Origin: an uncultured Clostridia bacterium
GTDB lineage: Bacteria; Bacillota; Clostridia; Oscillospirales; Ruminococcaceae
Direction of reading: 5' to 3'
Assembly: GCA_947625735.1 (NCBI GenBank)
Contig: CANQPL010000002.1
Span: 1-64,000, forward strand
Length of the DNA: 64,000 bases
The position numbers and the translations under genes are program-made. Under the pieces are notes generated by a model. It was not told where the DNA came from. It saw only the letters and a program-made list of their open reading frames with translations, and did no database searches. Positions 18,463 to 27,281 of the stretch are shown in pieces. How positions within the stretch are numbered: position 1 is the stretch's first letter; the number at the start of each line of letters is the position of its first letter.

Positions 18463-19359
18463 ATGGACAACAAGATCAAGATAAGAAACGCAGACAAATT
18501 CTACGGAAAAAAACAGGCTCTTAAGAATGTCACCCTCACCATAAACCAAGGAATGTTCGGTCTGCTCGGGCGCAACGGCGCAGGAAAAACAACGCTTATG
18601 AAATGCCTTGCAGCACTTCACGGCATTGAGGGGGGCAGCATAACGGTATGCGGTATTCCCATAAGTGAAGCAAGGGAGATACGCAGTATTACGGGCTATC
18701 TTCCGCAGGATTTTTCCATGTACCCGTCAATGACGGTGCAGGAGTGTCTTGATTATCTGGGTTTGCTTTCACAGACAGAAAAGCCGCTGCGGGAAAAGCG
18801 GATAAAAATGCTTCTTAAACGTGTCAATCTGTATGAACAGAGAAACAAGAAATTCGGCGCTTTATCGGGGGGAATGAAACGCCGTCTCGGTATAGCGCAG
18901 GCGCTGCTTCATGACCCGCAGGTACTCATCGTTGATGAACCCACCGCAGGTCTTGATCCCGAGGAAAGAATACGTTTCCGCAATCTTCTCTGCGAGGTGG
19001 CGGAGGAGCGCATCGTTATCCTGTCAACTCACATCGTGGGAGATATTGAAGCCGCCTGCGAGAAAATTGCCATTATGAATGACGGACAGATACTGTGGCA
19101 GGGTACTGTACCCGAACTTCTTCAGAATGCATCGGGAAAGGTATTTACCATAAACGTAAACAAAAAATATCTTCCGCTCATAAAGGAAAAATTCATTGTT
19201 ACGGGTATGCTTGCGCAGAACGAATTTACAACTGTCCGCATTATTTCGGATAATATGCCCGCTCTTCAGGGCATTGCCGCTGCCCGTCCCAATGTGGAGG
19301 ACGCATATATGTACTGCCTTTACAGCAGCGGCTGTGATGTTTCGGGAGGGAAAGAATAA
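18463..19359 (+). CDS. ABC transporter ATP-binding protein
   Basis: A 298-residue ATPase of the drug/peptide exporter type. Walker A is GRNGAGKTT, the signature GALSGGMKRR, Walker B VLIVDEPTAGLDP, and the H loop LSTHIV. A ~80-residue C-terminal extension follows the ATPase core, as in CcmA/BcrA-type exporters. GAAAGGAAG precedes the ATG. Its TAA shares a base with the next ATG, so the first permease is translated with it. It likely powers export of the two downstream permeases' substrate under control of the upstream two-component system. Confidence 0.92.
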   Translation: MDNKIKIRNADKFYGKKQALKNVTLTINQGMFGLLGRNGAGKTTLMKCLAALHGIEGGSITVCGIPISEAREIRSITGYLPQDFSMYPSMTVQECLDYLGLLSQTEKPLREKRIKMLLKRVNLYEQRNKKFGALSGGMKRRLGIAQALLHDPQVLIVDEPTAGLDPEERIRFRNLLCEVAEERIVILSTHIVGDIEAACEKIAIMNDGQILWQGTVPELLQNASGKVFTINVNKKYLPLIKEKFIVTGMLAQNEFTTVRIISDNMPALQGIAAARPNVEDAYMYCLYSSGCDVSGGKE

Positions 19360-20603
19360 TGCTGTTTTTCAGGGAATGTAAAAAGGTAATTTTTTCGGTT
19401 ACCTTTGTTATCTACTGTCTTACGTTATTTATTGTTTACTTTTCACAATTTCAAGCCGATTGCAGCCGTCCTCTTGAAAAGCCTGTCCCCGGACTTGAAA
19501 GCTACGGGACTGTTGCCGTGGAAAAACCGGAACTTCTCATGCCTGCGGCTGCACAGGGTCTTGTGGACGAATATCTTTCTGGCATCTTTCGTGCATATCC
19601 CTACGGATTTTATAAGGAGGTAAGGCTTACAGACAGAAAAAAGCGAAAGCTTGGTGAAATAATTGAAAGGATAACGGGAATAAGTCCTGCCGATCTTGAC
19701 TCCTTTGAGGATTATGAAAGCGGCGGGTATGTTATGGACGATAACGGAGTTATCAGCTACACAGAACCTAATATTCCTGAAATACATATTCCCGATGATC
19801 TTACATATGAGGAATTTCGTGAGCTTATGCGGCAGGCGGACAGTCTCATCGGCGGCGGTTCACGTTACAGCGATGATTTTATTGTGGAAAATTTTTCCCT
19901 TGCGGATAAGACCTACGAGGACGCTCTGGCTGAGTATGAGCATTTTCTCCATGACGACAGGATAACTGCAGCATATGCACGGCTTTACTGTGATTATCTC
20001 GGTATAGATCTTTCCATACTTCCCGTGTTTATTGCAGTCTACGTTTCCGAACGTGACAGGAGAGTGCATATGGAGCAGCTTGTTTATTCAAGAAAAATAT
20101 CCTCTTTAAAGTTGATTTTCACAAGATATGCCGCAATGGTAAGCAGTATGTTCATACCCGTGCTTATCACTTCGATCCTTGCATTTTTCGAGGTAAAGAG
20201 TCATTATCCCGACAATGACCTTGACAGCACAGCGTTTATAAGATACGCATTATTCTGGCTTCTTCCCGACATAATGACAGCCTCCTCTGTGGGAATGCTT
20301 GTTACGGAAATATCATCGGGACTGACGGCAGTTTTTGTACAGGGAGCATGGTGGTTTATAAGCACCATAGGAGCAGCGGGAGGTCTTACGGGAAATATCG
20401 GAAAGCTTACACTTGTTATGCGGCACAATTCACTTTTAGGATATGATGTGTTCAATGCTCAATGGGATAATATTGCGGTAAACCGAATTTTCTTTACGGT
20501 GCTTTCCATTGCGGCTGCTGTACTTACGGCAGTAATTTTTGAAATGAAGAGGAGGGGAGCTTTAAGTGAAGCTAAACTGTCTGTTGGCAGTCGCAGGCAT
20601 TAA
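19359..20603 (+). CDS. ABC transporter permease with large external domain
   Basis: A 414-residue membrane protein. An N-terminal helix (residues ~10-28) is followed by ~190 mostly polar residues that should lie outside the membrane, then about five or six C-terminal helices. This layout is common in ABC-2 type exporters for peptides. Its sequence was not recognised beyond that. It overlaps the ATPase stop by one base and the second permease by 38 bp. Confidence 0.75.
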   Translation: MLFFRECKKVIFSVTFVIYCLTLFIVYFSQFQADCSRPLEKPVPGLESYGTVAVEKPELLMPAAAQGLVDEYLSGIFRAYPYGFYKEVRLTDRKKRKLGEIIERITGISPADLDSFEDYESGGYVMDDNGVISYTEPNIPEIHIPDDLTYEEFRELMRQADSLIGGGSRYSDDFIVENFSLADKTYEDALAEYEHFLHDDRITAAYARLYCDYLGIDLSILPVFIAVYVSERDRRVHMEQLVYSRKISSLKLIFTRYAAMVSSMFIPVLITSILAFFEVKSHYPDNDLDSTAFIRYALFWLLPDIMTASSVGMLVTEISSGLTAVFVQGAWWFISTIGAAGGLTGNIGKLTLVMRHNSLLGYDVFNAQWDNIAVNRIFFTVLSIAAAVLTAVIFEMKRRGALSEAKLSVGSRRH

Positions 20604-21228
20604 CATACGGCATCATTTCAAGTCCCATTTTCTGCTTGCGCTGATTATTGCATTTCTTACCCCCGTTATATTCGGAATATCATCGCTGAACGCCGAGGGG
20701 TCTGCACAGCCTCTTGAAATGTTTCTGTCCCTTACGGGGCTTATACTTCTGACTCCTGTTTTTTACCCCGAACAGGACGAAAATATCCGTGACCTGATAC
20801 GCTCAAAAAGAACAGAACATCTTGAAGTCTGCTTTGTAAGACTTTTATATTCTCTTTTAGCGTTGGCAGCAATATACGGCATTTTTACAATTTTCATGTA
20901 CTGCTCCGAGGATAAGGTAACGTTTCGTCATTTTATCGGAGGATACAGCTCCGCACTGTTTCTCGGTGCATTGGGATTTTTCTTTGCGGGAGTATGCGAA
21001 AACACGGCGGCGGGGTATATGGTCGGAATGATTTTTTACATTTCAAATTTTGCTCTAAAAAAGGAACTTAAAAATCTTTATCTGTTTTCCATGTCATCGG
21101 GGAGCTTTCATGAAAAGTATTCACTAATGAGCGTTTCGGTAATACTTATTTTCTTTACATTTCTTTTGCTGAATTTCAGATACAGCTCTGCATTTTCTCC
21201 CGCTCACAGAAATAAAAATATAAAATAA
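20566..21228 (+). CDS. ABC transporter permease, second subunit
   Basis: A 220-residue hydrophobic protein with about six predicted helices, most similar in layout to ABC-2 permeases. The GTG start at 20566 is preceded by GAGGGGAG and lies within the end of the first permease gene. The last gene of the cassette; a strong terminator follows at 21236. The substrate is unknown. Lantibiotic-type immunity is a guess from the gene order. Confidence 0.75.
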   Translation: MKLNCLLAVAGINIRHHFKSHFLLALIIAFLTPVIFGISSLNAEGSAQPLEMFLSLTGLILLTPVFYPEQDENIRDLIRSKRTEHLEVCFVRLLYSLLALAAIYGIFTIFMYCSEDKVTFRHFIGGYSSALFLGALGFFFAGVCENTAAGYMVGMIFYISNFALKKELKNLYLFSMSSGSFHEKYSLMSVSVILIFFTFLLLNFRYSSAFSPAHRNKNIK

Positions 21229-21235
21229 TAAAGAG

Positions 21236-21281
21236 CCTGTTTTGTATACCTGCGGCAGATTAGTATACAAAACAGGTTTTT
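21236..21281 (+). terminator. Terminator after the ABC cassette
   Basis: CCTGTTTTGTATAC (21236-21249) pairs perfectly with GTATACAAAACAGG (21263-21276), followed by five T residues. The arm begins GAGCCTGTTTT, like other intergenic hairpins in this window. Confidence 0.85.
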
Positions 21282-21313
21282 ACCATATCACAAAAATTTT
21301 TTTCAAAAATCCC

Positions 21314-21374
21314 TTGACAAATCGGTCTAATTGTGTTAGACTAAAAATAAAGACAGGTTTAACGCTATTAGACC
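21314..21374 (+). promoter_or_regulatory. Promoter with two BlaI-type operators
   Basis: TTGACA at 21314-21319 and TAGACT at 21337-21342 are spaced by 17 bp. Operator 1, GTCTAATTGTGTTAGAC (21325-21341), is a perfect inverted repeat overlapping the -10 box. Operator 2 (21356-21374), GGTTTAA-N5-TTAGACC, has one mismatch. Their 32-bp spacing puts both on the same DNA face. This fits autorepression by the BlaI-like product. Confidence 0.8.
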
Positions 21375-21394
21375 AAAAGAAAGGAGCAATTAAC

Positions 21395-21763
21395 ATGAAC
21401 ATACTTTTAGGAGAAATGGAAAGCCGTTTTGCGGAGCTTATCTGGGAAAAAAGCGGCAGAGAGGGGATACCCTCGGGTGAACTGGTAGGACTTTGCGCAA
21501 GTGAATTTGACTGGAAAAAATCCACCACCTATACCATGCTCAAACGTCTTTGTGACAAGGGCTTTTTCAAAAATGAGGGGGGAATAGTAAAAACAGTCAT
21601 TACAAAACAGGAGCTTGCCGCCATGAAAGGAGAAAAGCTGGTAAATGAAAGCTACGGCGGTTCTCTGCCCCGTTTCCTTGCCGCCTTTGCGGGAAGAAAA
21701 AAGCTGTCGGAGGACGATCTGAACGAATTGCAGCAGCTCATTGACGAGTACAGAAGGGGGTGA
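21395..21763 (+). CDS. BlaI/MecI/CopY family repressor
   Basis: A 122-residue winged-helix repressor of the penicillinase repressor family. It has the characteristic E-x-x-FAELIW helix, KKSTTYTMLKRLCDKGF recognition region and a C-terminal dimerisation helix ending in LQQLIDEYRRG. The start is at 21395, preceded by AAAGGAG; the frame is open further upstream only through the terminator. It is followed after 4 bp by an M56 sensor-protease gene, the classical BlaI-BlaR1 order. Family logic is that signal-activated proteolysis inactivates the repressor. No beta-lactamase is adjacent. Confidence 0.93.
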   Translation: MNILLGEMESRFAELIWEKSGREGIPSGELVGLCASEFDWKKSTTYTMLKRLCDKGFFKNEGGIVKTVITKQELAAMKGEKLVNESYGGSLPRFLAAFAGRKKLSEDDLNELQQLIDEYRRG

Positions 21764-21767
21764 TAAT

Positions 21768-24581
21768 ATGCTCATCACAGAGATATTTTCCCGTGTAATA
21801 TCTATGAGCATAGCTGCCTCAATTGTTATAGCAGCAGTGATAATTCTAAGATTCTTGCTAAGACGTGTACCGAAGATAAATTCCTATATTCTCTGGACGG
21901 CAGTGCTTTTAAGGCTCTTGTGTCCCTTTGCTCTGGTGCTGCCCGTAGGACTTGCCCCTGTGGAAATTTCAGATATTGACACTGCACAGGAAACTGTCCG
22001 TGAAATGCCCGTACCCGAAACGGAAAATGCCGTTTCCCCGATGCCCTCATCGGATAATATTTATATGCATTTTCCTGACACTACCGATGAAAATATCGTA
22101 CCCGCAGACAGGGCGGCAGATTTCCCGACAGAGGAGTTTTATACATATCCGCAGACAGCTTTACCCCGTGAGATTGTCCCCACGGAAACGGTTCTGCCCG
22201 AATCGGAACAGCCGGAGGAAAAGAATTTCACGTTTACACCCTTTTTCGTAATTTCACTTATCTGGTGCGCAGGTGCGGCGGTCATGGCACTGCGGGGTAT
22301 CATTTCACTTGTAAGGCTCAATTCACGGCTGAAAGGTGCAGTGCGTCTTTCTGGGAGGATATATGCTTCAGATAGTGTTGACAACGGTTTTATTATGGGA
22401 ATTATCCGCCCGAAAATATATATACCCGCAGCTGTTCCCCACAGCCGCCGCAAATATATCCTGCTTCACGAGCGCACGCATCTTATGCGTGGGGATAATG
22501 TGATAAAGCTGCTCATGTACATTGCATTGTGTATTCACTGGATAAATCCTCTTGTGTGGATCGCATTTTCCCTTTGCGAACAGGATATGGAAATGTCCTG
22601 CGATGAAGCGGTTACTGCAAAAATGAGCGTAAAGGAGCGTGCGGATTATTCGCAGACGCTTCTTGACATCTCAGCACAAAAAGCCGCTCTCTTTACCGCC
22701 TGCTTTGGTGAAAGCGGCATAAAGGGCAGGATAAAAAATGTTCTGAGCTTTAGAAAGCCTGCTTTGTGGATCTCTCTTATCTGCGGCTGTGCAGTGATAT
22801 GTGCAACAATTCTTCTTTCGGCGAATAAGCGTGTAAATATTTTTGAAGCCGAAAATATAAGCCTTGACGGAGGTGTGAGCATTTCGGGGAGCAGTATAGC
22901 CGATGAGGATATATCCCGTATTGCCGATGTCATGGAGCATATTTATGTGGACAGGAAAAGGGAGAAAATTGACATTGACCTTACGGACTGTATACGTATT
23001 GAAACAAAGGACAAGGGGCTTGCAGTATTCGGTGACGATACGGGCAGTTATTTCGGTGCATATGCTATGAATGACAAAAATGATCTCAGAATGTACAGAA
23101 TCTCCGAAAGCGATCTTGACAAAATAATCATTGCCGCAAAATCAGTGGTGAATAATGATAACAGCATAGGAAAGATAGGCATATCCTCTCATGATATATT
23201 AAACAAGGAACAGTTTACCGACAGCAGGAATTTGCCGTTTTATATCAATGGCACAGCGGCAGAGCAGCCCGGGGGAGAGTGCATGGATAAATTCGTAAAT
23301 GCAATTATTGATATGGATAAGGTTTCCTGTGAGCAGGAGGGCAGCGTTATTACGGATAATATTTTCTCCATGTCATTTGCGGTAAATGAGAGCCTGCACG
23401 ATGAGTACGGGATTCAGATGTATATTATCACTACAGATGCGGACAAATATTATATACAGATGAACACTGATCCGGATATATATTTTTTTGAACTTGCAAA
23501 AAAGGAATATGACAAATTGATATCATTGGGAGAAGCTGCTGTTGAAGAAACAAATAATACCGATCCCGCAGTAAACGCTTTCCTGAAAAGCGATTATGGG
23601 TCAGCTAAAACTGTGTACGGCGGAAGAGATGTGATATTCCGTGATGATGAGGTAAGAACCCTTCTTGATACTCTTGTAAAAACCCGACACGTACGTTATG
23701 CGGGCAGCATATCAGAGGAGCTTGACAAGGAAAGCATTGTATCAAGGGAAGTATCCCTTTATCCCGATGAAGCCATGTCCGAAGCGGGCAAGACCGTTTT
23801 TTCGGTAAACAGAGGCAAGGCAGCAGACGGATATGAACGGTATTTTATTTCTCTCATATCATCGAACAGTGCTTATGAATGTTACATTACACAGGAGGAA
23901 TATATTGATTTTGTGAACGCTGTCAGTGAAAAGGCAGTCGGGTACCCTGCACATTATCTGTACCGAAGCTCACCCGGTATAAGCGGCTTAGAACACAGCA
24001 TTTATCTTGACAGAGAGGACGGCAGCAGGTGTACGGCAGCTGAAATTGATGATGATACTGCAGCTGTAGCAGTGCCGTGGGGAGATAAGAATATACTGTA
24101 TATTTACAGCATATCGCAGCAGAAGATAATTTATCAGGCGGCGTTTTCACGATATGAATTCAGCGGAAGTTGCATGATACTTACTGATATTAACCACCAT
24201 ACCGACAGCCCCGACCCCGATAAATTCGGTATGTATTCCGATGATACGATCGGCAGGAAATTTTTTCTCCTGACAAGAAATGACAATATGTATGCTGCTG
24301 AATTTGACCCCGTCAGCTGTTCAATGCTCTTTAGCGTTTATGGAGAGGATACATACTATACTGTGGAATCAGACCGGCTTATCGGTGAGGACGAAGCAGG
24401 TATTGGTACAGGAAGTATTACCAAAGACGGAAAAAGAATATATCTTGACATCACAGACGATATACCCGCACTCTGCAATCTTGAGATAGTTATTGAGGAC
24501 AGCGGCGCAGAAAAGCGTTACCGTCTGTTCGGTACGGAGCGTTTTGATAACAAAAAAGCTATAAATATCAATAACCTCTAA
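21768..24581 (+). CDS. M56 (BlaR1-like) sensor metallopeptidase with unusual external domain
   Basis: A 937-residue membrane protein. Residues 1-~355 hold four membrane helices and the M56 zinc site HERTH (234-238), with a downstream glutamate in SCDEAV. An acidic Pro/Glu-rich loop separates helices two and three. Residues ~356-937 are extracytoplasmic, about 580 residues. This part lacks the STxK/KTG penicillin-sensor motifs of BlaR1, and no known domain was recognised. Typical BlaR1 is about 600 residues. GGGGGTGAT precedes the ATG at 21768. The gene probably senses an envelope signal and relieves repression by the upstream BlaI-like protein. Family of the N-terminal half is secure; the ligand is unknown. 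Confidence 0.88.
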   Translation: MLITEIFSRVISMSIAASIVIAAVIILRFLLRRVPKINSYILWTAVLLRLLCPFALVLPVGLAPVEISDIDTAQETVREMPVPETENAVSPMPSSDNIYMHFPDTTDENIVPADRAADFPTEEFYTYPQTALPREIVPTETVLPESEQPEEKNFTFTPFFVISLIWCAGAAVMALRGIISLVRLNSRLKGAVRLSGRIYASDSVDNGFIMGIIRPKIYIPAAVPHSRRKYILLHERTHLMRGDNVIKLLMYIALCIHWINPLVWIAFSLCEQDMEMSCDEAVTAKMSVKERADYSQTLLDISAQKAALFTACFGESGIKGRIKNVLSFRKPALWISLICGCAVICATILLSANKRVNIFEAENISLDGGVSISGSSIADEDISRIADVMEHIYVDRKREKIDIDLTDCIRIETKDKGLAVFGDDTGSYFGAYAMNDKNDLRMYRISESDLDKIIIAAKSVVNNDNSIGKIGISSHDILNKEQFTDSRNLPFYINGTAAEQPGGECMDKFVNAIIDMDKVSCEQEGSVITDNIFSMSFAVNESLHDEYGIQMYIITTDADKYYIQMNTDPDIYFFELAKKEYDKLISLGEAAVEETNNTDPAVNAFLKSDYGSAKTVYGGRDVIFRDDEVRTLLDTLVKTRHVRYAGSISEELDKESIVSREVSLYPDEAMSEAGKTVFSVNRGKAADGYERYFISLISSNSAYECYITQEEYIDFVNAVSEKAVGYPAHYLYRSSPGISGLEHSIYLDREDGSRCTAAEIDDDTAAVAVPWGDKNILYIYSISQQKIIYQAAFSRYEFSGSCMILTDINHHTDSPDPDKFGMYSDDTIGRKFFLLTRNDNMYAAEFDPVSCSMLFSVYGEDTYYTVESDRLIGEDEAGIGTGSITKDGKRIYLDITDDIPALCNLEIVIEDSGAEKRYRLFGTERFDNKKAININNL

Positions 24582-24591
24582 AATCATTCGA

Positions 24592-24613
24592 CCGGAAAAA
24601 AATTTAATTCCGG
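24592..24613. repeat. Short hairpin after the M56 gene
   Basis: CCGGAA (24592-24597) pairs with TTCCGG (24608-24613) around an AT-rich loop. It has no T tract, so it is a weak terminator at best. Confidence 0.35.
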
Positions 24614-24735
24614 CAATGAGAAAATATGGACATACAAAATATGAATAATCTACCCTATCTGAGAAAAAATATAATCAGTGACGAGCTGAGCCCAAAAATA
24701 AAAAAGTCAAGGCTCGGAAAGGATGGAAAATAATT

Positions 24736-25284
24736 ATGAAAGCAACAGGTATCGTCAGAAGAATAGACGACCTCGGACGAGTAGTCATACCTAAGGAGAT
24801 ACGCAGAACCATGAGGATCAGAGAGGGCGACCCTCTTGAGATCTACACAAGCTCCGACGGAGAGGTTATTTTTAAAAAATATTCGGCAATAAACGAGATG
24901 TCACAGTCGGCAGCACAGGTGGCAGAGGTAATGACAAAGCTTGCAAACTGCCCCACAGTAGTATTTGACAGAGATCATGTGGTAGCCGTGGCAGGAGTTC
25001 AGAAGAAGGAGTTTAACGAAAGGCGGGTATCACAGGGACTTGAAGAGTATCTTGAACACCGCAGGAATTATATTTACTCCTCTTCAGACGATGTTAAGGT
25101 ATTCCCGGTAGAGGGCATAGACCGTCCCGCCATTGCCTGCACGCCCATACTTTCGGCAGGAGATGTGACGGGAGCGGTGGCATTTCTTGCCCCGGGTACA
25201 GGGGAGGCATCTGCGGCAACAGAGGTTCAGAAGAATCTGATACAGGCGGCAGCGCAGTTCCTCGGCAAACAGATAGAGGAATAA
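24736..25284 (+). CDS. spoVT: Stage V sporulation protein T (AbrB family)
   Basis: A 182-residue DNA-binding regulator. The N-terminal swapped-hairpin AbrB domain (residues 1-~50; GIVRRIDDLGRVVIPKEIRR) is followed by a GAF-like C-terminal domain (~60-178), the two-domain layout of SpoVT, which modulates sigma-G-dependent forespore genes. Length matches Bacillus SpoVT (178). GGAAAGGATGG precedes the ATG. Its presence supports a spore-forming lineage. A bidirectional terminator follows. Confidence 0.93.
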   Translation: MKATGIVRRIDDLGRVVIPKEIRRTMRIREGDPLEIYTSSDGEVIFKKYSAINEMSQSAAQVAEVMTKLANCPTVVFDRDHVVAVAGVQKKEFNERRVSQGLEEYLEHRRNYIYSSSDDVKVFPVEGIDRPAIACTPILSAGDVTGAVAFLAPGTGEASAATEVQKNLIQAAAQFLGKQIEE

Positions 25285-25318
25285 AAGTAGCCGCAAAAAA
25301 CAGCAGCTATAATGAAAA

Positions 25319-25375
25319 AAAGAGGCAGGAAGTAAGGTATGGGATCACAGGATCCCGCTTCCCGTCTCTTGTTTT
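25319..25375. terminator. Bidirectional terminator between spoVT and era
   Basis: A long imperfect stem: AAGAGGCAGGAAG with inner TGGGATC on the left, GATCCC then CTTCCCGTCTCTT on the right. It is followed by a T-rich run, with an A run on the left for the minus strand. Confidence 0.75.
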
Positions 25376-25390
25376 ATATTTTCGGAAAAA

Positions 25391-26290
25391 TCAGTCAAGA
25401 CCGAAATTGCGTATAAGTCCCTCTCTGTTTCTCCAGTCCTCCTTTACCTTGACCCAGAGCGATAGATTGACCTTTATTCTGAAAAACTCTTCAAGCTCCA
25501 TGCGTGCAAGACTGCCTATCTCTCTGAGCATAGTGCCGTTTTTTCCGATTATCATGCCTTTATGGGAGGCTTTTTCGCAGTATATCACGGCAGATATATT
25601 GAGTATGTCCTCGCCGTTTCTTGTGACGCTTTCGTTTAGTTCCTCAACTGTTACCGCAATACCGTGAGGGATCTCGTCTCTCATCAGCAACATGATCTTT
25701 TCTCTGATGATCTCAGACATAATGACCTTTTCGGGCTGATCCGTAACGGAATCATCGGGAAAGTAGTGAGGAGAGGGGACGGCAAGTGCAGTTATCTCAT
25801 CTGTAAGTATATCCAGCCCGTCCCTGTCCTTAACGCTTATGGGGATAACGCTCAGAAATTCGGATAAAGCGGAAAATTCGGCGATCTTTCCCGCAATACG
25901 GGTCTTATCGTCAAGAAGATCTGTTTTATTGAGCAGCAGTATCATCGGGATATTTGCCGCCTTAAAGCCTTCGATAGCCTTTACATCAATATCACTTATC
26001 TTTTTAGTAACGTCCGCCATATAGATCACAGCATTTATATCCGCCGCCGAATCCTTTACCGCCCTGTTCATATGCTCACCCAGCTTGTTTCTTGCCTTTT
26101 GTATGCCGGGGGTATCAATAAAGACATACTGTATCTCGCCCTTTGTAAGAACGCCCGTTATTCTTGTACGGGTAGTCTGGGGCTTATCTGTGACCATAGC
26201 GATTTTTTCGCCCACAAGGGCATTGAGCAGAGAGGACTTGCCCGCATTGGCACGTCCTGCAATAGTAACGAAAACCGATTTTGTATCCAT
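25391..26290 (-). CDS. era: GTPase Era
   Basis: A 299-residue Ras-like GTPase that binds the 3' end of 16S rRNA during 30S assembly. GTPase motifs are GRANAGKSS (G1), DTPGIQ (G3) and NKTD (G4). The C-terminal KH domain contains GMIIGKNGTMLREIG. Length is normal. The ATG has AGGAGATCTAT upstream. It is the last gene of the leftward phoH-ybeY-dgkA-era cluster, 12 bp after dgkA. Confidence 0.98.
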   Translation of the reverse strand: MDTKSVFVTIAGRANAGKSSLLNALVGEKIAMVTDKPQTTRTRITGVLTKGEIQYVFIDTPGIQKARNKLGEHMNRAVKDSAADINAVIYMADVTKKISDIDVKAIEGFKAANIPMILLLNKTDLLDDKTRIAGKIAEFSALSEFLSVIPISVKDRDGLDILTDEITALAVPSPHYFPDDSVTDQPEKVIMSEIIREKIMLLMRDEIPHGIAVTVEELNESVTRNGEDILNISAVIYCEKASHKGMIIGKNGTMLREIGSLARMELEEFFRIKVNLSLWVKVKEDWRNREGLIRNFGLD

Positions 26291-26302
26291 ATAGATCTCC
26301 TG

Positions 26303-26767
26303 TTATTTTTTGGTATTTGTTCCGAAAATGAAGAAAAGCGCAGCGAATGTGTATAAGACCGCCCCCGTTATATATATGGGAGAGGAGAGTATTTTCCGGA
26401 CCGTAAAAAGAATTATATCCCTGTCATAAAGTATAACAATGCCGCAAACAGCAGCAGCCGCCGCGCACACCAATACTCCGCCCGCAGCGCAGTCCTTAGC
26501 CGCCTTTGCAAGAGGGGAGGTGCTGCCCTTCAGGTCAGCCGCCCTTTCCACAGCAGTATTGAAAAGCTCCGCAGCAAGTACCGAGCCAATGCAGAGAATG
26601 AGTATGCATTTTTCCGCTTTTGAAAGGTCATAGACAGACGACAGCAGCATCACCGTAACAGCAGCGCAAAGATGAAAGCGGAAATTTCTCTCATGCCTTA
26701 CCGCATATACTATTCCCTCTGCGGCAAATCCGAAGGAGCGGAAAAATTTTCTCAGACTGTCAGCCAT
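26303..26767 (-). CDS. dgkA: Diacylglycerol/undecaprenol kinase DgkA
   Basis: A 154-residue integral membrane kinase of the prokaryotic DgkA family. In Firmicutes the substrate is usually undecaprenol, recycling the lipid carrier for wall synthesis. Conserved features are FRSFGFAAEGI, ERNFRFHL, ELFNTAVERAADL with catalytic Glu, and AKDCAAGGVLV. It is slightly longer than the 120-130 residues usual for the family because of an extra C-terminal helix. It overlaps the ybeY 3' end by 8 bp. Confidence 0.93.
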   Translation of the reverse strand: MADSLRKFFRSFGFAAEGIVYAVRHERNFRFHLCAAVTVMLLSSVYDLSKAEKCILILCIGSVLAAELFNTAVERAADLKGSTSPLAKAAKDCAAGGVLVCAAAAAVCGIVILYDRDIILFTVRKILSSPIYITGAVLYTFAALFFIFGTNTKK

Positions 26768-27257
26768 TGGTAAAAGTCATATCCCGTGAGATACCGAGTG
26801 CCGTAAGTATCGCTTCTTCCTTTTCGTGCATATTGGCTGCATCAAGAGCGGAGGTCACATGGTCGTAGCCTAAAAGGTGGAGCATGGAATGAACTGTCAG
26901 GAATCCTACCTCCCGCTCTAAGGAGTGACCGTAGGTCTTTGCCTGCTTTACAGCCGTTTCCATAGATATTACCACATCTCCCAGCAGCAGCGCACCTGTT
27001 TCCTGATCGATGTCGTACTGACCGTTTTCGCCCAGAGGAAAGCTGAGAACGTCTGTAGGCTTGTCCTTGTTTCTGAACTGACGATTCAGCTGTCTTATCT
27101 GTTTATTATTTACAAAGGACACGCTGACCTCCGCATCATTTTCAAAGTGTTCATAGGAGAGTACGGCAGCGCAGCATTTGCGTACCAGCAGACGCAGTCC
27201 CACAGGTATCCTGACATCTTTCTGATCGTTTCTGATGTACACCTTGAGTTTAGGCAT
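26760..27257 (-). CDS. ybeY: Endoribonuclease YbeY
   Basis: A 165-residue zinc-dependent RNase needed for 16S rRNA 3' maturation and ribosome quality control. The metal motif HSMLHLLGYDH matches the family H-x3-H-x5-H. LNRQFRNKDKPTDVLSFP is also diagnostic. The start is placed at 27257, with AAAGG upstream. It lies 24 bp after phoH and overlaps dgkA. Confidence 0.95.
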   Translation of the reverse strand: MPKLKVYIRNDQKDVRIPVGLRLLVRKCCAAVLSYEHFENDAEVSVSFVNNKQIRQLNRQFRNKDKPTDVLSFPLGENGQYDIDQETGALLLGDVVISMETAVKQAKTYGHSLEREVGFLTVHSMLHLLGYDHVTSALDAANMHEKEEAILTALGISRDMTFTNG

Positions 27258-27281
27258 AAATAACCGCACCTTTCAAAAAAA

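Noticed and set aside
21395-24581. Beta-lactam resistance operon
   Set aside because: No beta-lactamase or penicillin-binding gene is adjacent, and the sensor lacks the penicillin-binding motifs.
24626-24733. 35-codon open frame just before spoVT
   Set aside because: It starts with ATG and is in frame to a TAA, but there is no convincing ribosome binding site or recognisable sequence; chance is a good explanation.
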